A stretch of DNA of 64,000 nt from Flabesymbios commensalis (Eukaryota; Annelida; Polychaeta; Terebellida; Flabelligeridae), in the NCBI GenBank assembly GCA_964017125.1, contig OZ024905.1:32957534-33021533 (forward strand), given 5' to 3'. Made by a program: the position numbers and the translations under genes. The notes beneath the pieces were generated by a model that was not told the origin of the DNA, did not search any database, and worked only from the letters and a program-made list of their open reading frames with translations. Below, piece after piece: positions 60,801 through 64,000 of the stretch (within the stretch, counting starts at the first letter, position 1; every line of letters starts with the position of its first letter).

Positions 60801-61054
60801 TAGAGATGACGGCGCACCAAGGGGACGACAATACCCTTTCGGGCCCAACAGACCAAGTGGTAAAAATAATTTGGAATTATGTTTGCTTAGACAGATTGTG
60901 GTAGATGCAATAATATTTTTCTGATTAAGAGTATAATCATGATTACAGCACCTTTAAAATGTTTATTACGATTACATTTTTTTTCCAATTACAAGATTTT
61001 CAAAAACGATTGCAATGTGATCGATTGAAAATCGACCCCAACACTGGCAATATT

Positions 61055-64000
61055 TTGGGAAAAAATCGAACAAGTCACAGATAGACTACTATGGGTGTTC
61101 ATATTAAGTGCAGCTATATTCCAAAATGTAAAATCCCTGCGTTTTATTTCTTAGTCAAATTTTAAGATTCTGGATTGACCTATGTATGGCCACTGATGCA
61201 TTGTTTTCACATGGTCATATTTTAAATTATATTTTCCGAATAGGTGGTGATACGCATGCTCATTAGGATAGGTATTATATACAGAAATTTCCATTTAGTT
61301 TTAAAGTAAATTGCTCCAAAAATAACTGTTGTATAGGATAGGCTGCCTACCTCGATTATTTCTTTAAAAAAATGGTATGGCTCCGTACCAAACAAAATAT
61401 TTTTTCAAAATAGCTGCCATCAGCCATTTTTTAATGGATTATTTCCGAAAGTTAATCAGATTATTAAAAATATCAAATTTGAATACAATAGGCCTACAGT
61501 CACCCGTTCAGAAGATTTTGCGTCCACAAGCTTTTCGGACAGCTATCTTGAAATGTCCTTGTCGAAAATATATGGGAAGAATTTCCCAGGCCCATTTTTA
61601 GTAAGTAGATATTTATTGGCGGATACGTCCATGGTAGCGGCGGCAAATATCAAACAAGGTAAGCGTCCCGACAGTATTGGATCATTAGAACCATCACGTC
61701 AAAATTGAATGCGATCCAACGAGCAGTTCATAAAACTTTTTGGGAGACCATCTTGGAAAATGCCGTTTTATGGTTCCAGGCTCGTATCTGAAAAACTATC
61801 AGTTAGGTCAAATTGATTTGCACATACTCCTCCGCGGTGGTGCCGGTAAAATATCAAACATTATAAACATCCCGAAAGTATAGGCCTACGTTAAATGTTA
61901 GCATTTGATTGAAAAGCTGCACTTACGTTACCAGGTTACATAGCCTATATACCTACACATGATGATCAATGCCTGACTTCTAATTAATGGCGTCCATATG
62001 ATCGCTGATTTCTGTGCACAATCATTAAAGGGTATAGCTTAATCAGGTAAACGATTTCTTAATTATTTTAGAAATTTAGTTGTAGACTTCCAATTGTATC
62101 AAATTATCTAACGCTATTATTTGTCTGTTCATCTTAATAACATGTGACATAGGGGCCTATCTGCATATTATCCGTCGCATCGCTCGTAAGAAAATGTCTA
62201 CTTCTAAATCATAATATCCAGGTTTACTGAACGTATTTTTATGTGTTTTTTTAGAGTGTTTCATGCGCATTCTTCATCTCTATTATGTGCATATTCTTCT
62301 GTATAATATCCATTTAAACAAAACTAATGCAATTTTTTCATCTCCAAATTACCACACAAAAATAGTCTACAAAAAGAGGCTGTAAAAATTTGTGTCGGAT
62401 TTTTCTAAAAAACAACAAAATGTTCTCCAGAAATAATGAAAGTATAAAGTTAAAGTATAACCATCGACTTTGTTATACACCATAGTATAGTTTTTAAAGA
62501 ATGGGACAAGACTCAATTGCTATCATTGATAATAGTAGTTTTTAAAGAATGGACAAGATTCGATTGCTATCGTTGATAATAGTTGTTTTTACAGAATGGG
62601 ACAAGACTCAATTGCTATCGTTGATAATAACTTGCTGTGACATTATCTTTTTATGGAAATCGTCTTGTATTTTATTCAGTCGGTCCCATGTATAGTACTC
62701 TACTAGAGACCACGCCCACTCTGTTATTTTATTATAAGATAGTTATTTCTTTCATTCATGTTTTATGCTATGATGTTATAACCACCGAAGGGATTTACAG
62801 CTTTGTTTTGGAGATATCTATTTAAATTGCACATAATCAAAATTGCCGCCGAACAGGCCTTTTAAGTCTATGTTCCCAAAATGTTTCGCTCAAACGGGCT
62901 AACAAATGTTCATTCATTCCTTTAATGGCCATATCTTTCAAATGGTTGATTTTACTGCGAATCAAAAAAAAATTCATGAGATATGTAGGCCTAATGACTT
63001 ACAAAGCGAGTGCTGCCTAATAACACAACTGATAAGAATAATTATGTATGATTATAATGCATATAAATATACATGTTAATTATTAGCATTTAAGTGAAAA
63101 GCTGCACGTACGTTACCGGGTTACAAAGCCTATACACAAGAAGAGCAGTGCCTAACAAAATTCGCAACTGGTTTGAAAGGAATTTCCGTCACTCCGTAAA
63201 TATAAAGGGCCCTAATTTTTTTCCGAATGTATGGGAATTGATAGACAAGGAATAGCTACCAGTATTTTGATTAAAACATTACTGAAATATTATTTATTTA
63301 ACCCTCCTTGTCTAAATTCCCTACAAAAATGTATCCCAAAACCCAACGTTTTTTTAATAGAGATGTATTATTTCAAATAGGTCCCAGACCCTATTAGCAA
63401 CCACTAGACGTAGTATAACAAAAAACCTTTGTACGTGCATGGTGGCTATATAACCCTCGGGGCTTTAATGTGGCATAGTTGTAAGAAGACATAGTCATTT
63501 ACAGGACAAATAAGCGGATACTTTTAAAAGTATGAAAAAGTCGGTTGCCGAGGATTCGCATTATTGCAAACTTTGGCAAATAAGCGTTGAGCCCCCTCCA
63601 AATAAGAAAAGATACTAGGCCGTACGACAATGCGAATTCGACATTATAAATTTAACTAGACAAAATGCTTGGAACGAACGCAAAAGCAGCCTTTTGTTGC
63701 CAAACTAACAACTAAAGGTGATAAGACACTATACCAAGTGGGGTCAGGGGACTGGAGAGGCTTCGTGAATACATATTATGTTTATTGCCCCATATTCATA
63801 TATCCAAATGGAATAACTCTCATATGTTAGCCGGAGATTTTTCGAAAGCAAATTTACCAAACAATATAATCAGCCATTTTAAACTGATATTGTTGTTGTT
63901 GTGATGTTTTCACTCGATTTCACTTAGTAACACCTCAAATTTTGTTTTATTATTATGTTTAAGATAATCATTTATTTTGATCAAGCTATTTCGAGTTTCC
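61055..64000. other. AT-rich end region, no gene seen
   Basis: Holds two direct repeats (61898-61980 and 63087-63155, sharing GTGAAAAGCTGCACGTACGT-type sequence and ACAAAGCCTATA) and a three-copy 55-bp tandem repeat at 62487-62640. No coding region was recognised. The last 200 bp has ACCTCAAATTTTGTTTTAT and CAGCCATTTT words of the 145-bp array family. Confidence 0.55.
62487..62640. repeat. Tandem repeat of about 55 bp, nearly 3 copies
   Basis: GTTTTTAAAGAATGGGACAA, GACTCAATTGCTATC and TTGATAATAG recur three times with small differences. Confidence 0.92.

Larger units (their letters stand above)
59136..61046. mobile_element. hAT-like non-autonomous transposon
   Basis: 1911 bp. The inverted ends are CAGGGTTGGGGTCGAT and, read inward, CAGTGTTGGGGTCGAT. 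They are followed on both sides by ATTACGATT/TAATCG-rich subterminal sequence. The flanks CCAATATT (59128-59135) and GCAATATT (61047-61054) form an 8-bp target duplication with one difference. An 8-bp duplication with CAGNG ends is typical of hAT elements. No transposase is recognised; the 134-codon minus frame at 59693-60097 matches nothing I know. It contains a SINE fragment and a small tandem repeat. Confidence 0.82.

Overview
The window is animal nuclear DNA: AT-rich and packed with decayed transposable elements, with no bacterial gene organisation and no exon I can assign with confidence to a host gene. A Meta/V-type SINE tail, very many short palindromic elements and abundant satellite-like repeats suggest a marine invertebrate, most likely a lophotrochozoan such as a mollusc. 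That assignment is an inference. I see no LTR retrotransposon, retroviral, Polinton or toxin-gene remains.

Layout. A tRNA-type SINE with intact target duplications opens the window (10-330). A 62-bp tandem array (1223-1636) and a decayed LINE on the minus strand (1783-6040) follow. From 6 to 14 kb the DNA is mostly featureless, with dispersed repeats and palindromic MITEs. A 1.59-kb segment, itself carrying an internal duplication, is tandemly repeated at 15737-18917. From 19 to 28 kb there are MITEs of several types. Two large blocks of a 16-bp minisatellite with shared flanks lie at 28272-30310 and 30773-31762; the unit contains no stop codon in any of six frames, which explains the long reading frames there. 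Further short arrays and MITEs fill 31.7-38.6 kb. Stacked satellite-like arrays occupy 43.7-48.5 kb, and a second, L2-like LINE lies on the plus strand at 48640-51476.

The most interesting content is a pair of related DNA transposons, E1 (38636-42948) and E2 (54749-58894). Both begin TAGT(C)AGGGG and have long terminal inverted repeats (about 500 bp in E1) and perfect 3-bp target duplications (CTA, GTA). Both carry the same paired inverted motif at the same distance from their tips. Both contain minus-strand relics of one multi-copy invertebrate gene family that I know only as 'uncharacterized protein', with an EADTR/DTD-type nuclease-like region and a cysteine-rich C-terminus. E1 sits inside a SINE whose uninterrupted copies show the empty site, so its ends are fixed to the base. 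The evidence suggests that this gene family is the coding component of a TIR transposon group, possibly Academ-like.

A 1.9-kb hAT-like element (59136-61046) follows E2. The final 3 kb is AT-rich sequence with small repeats.
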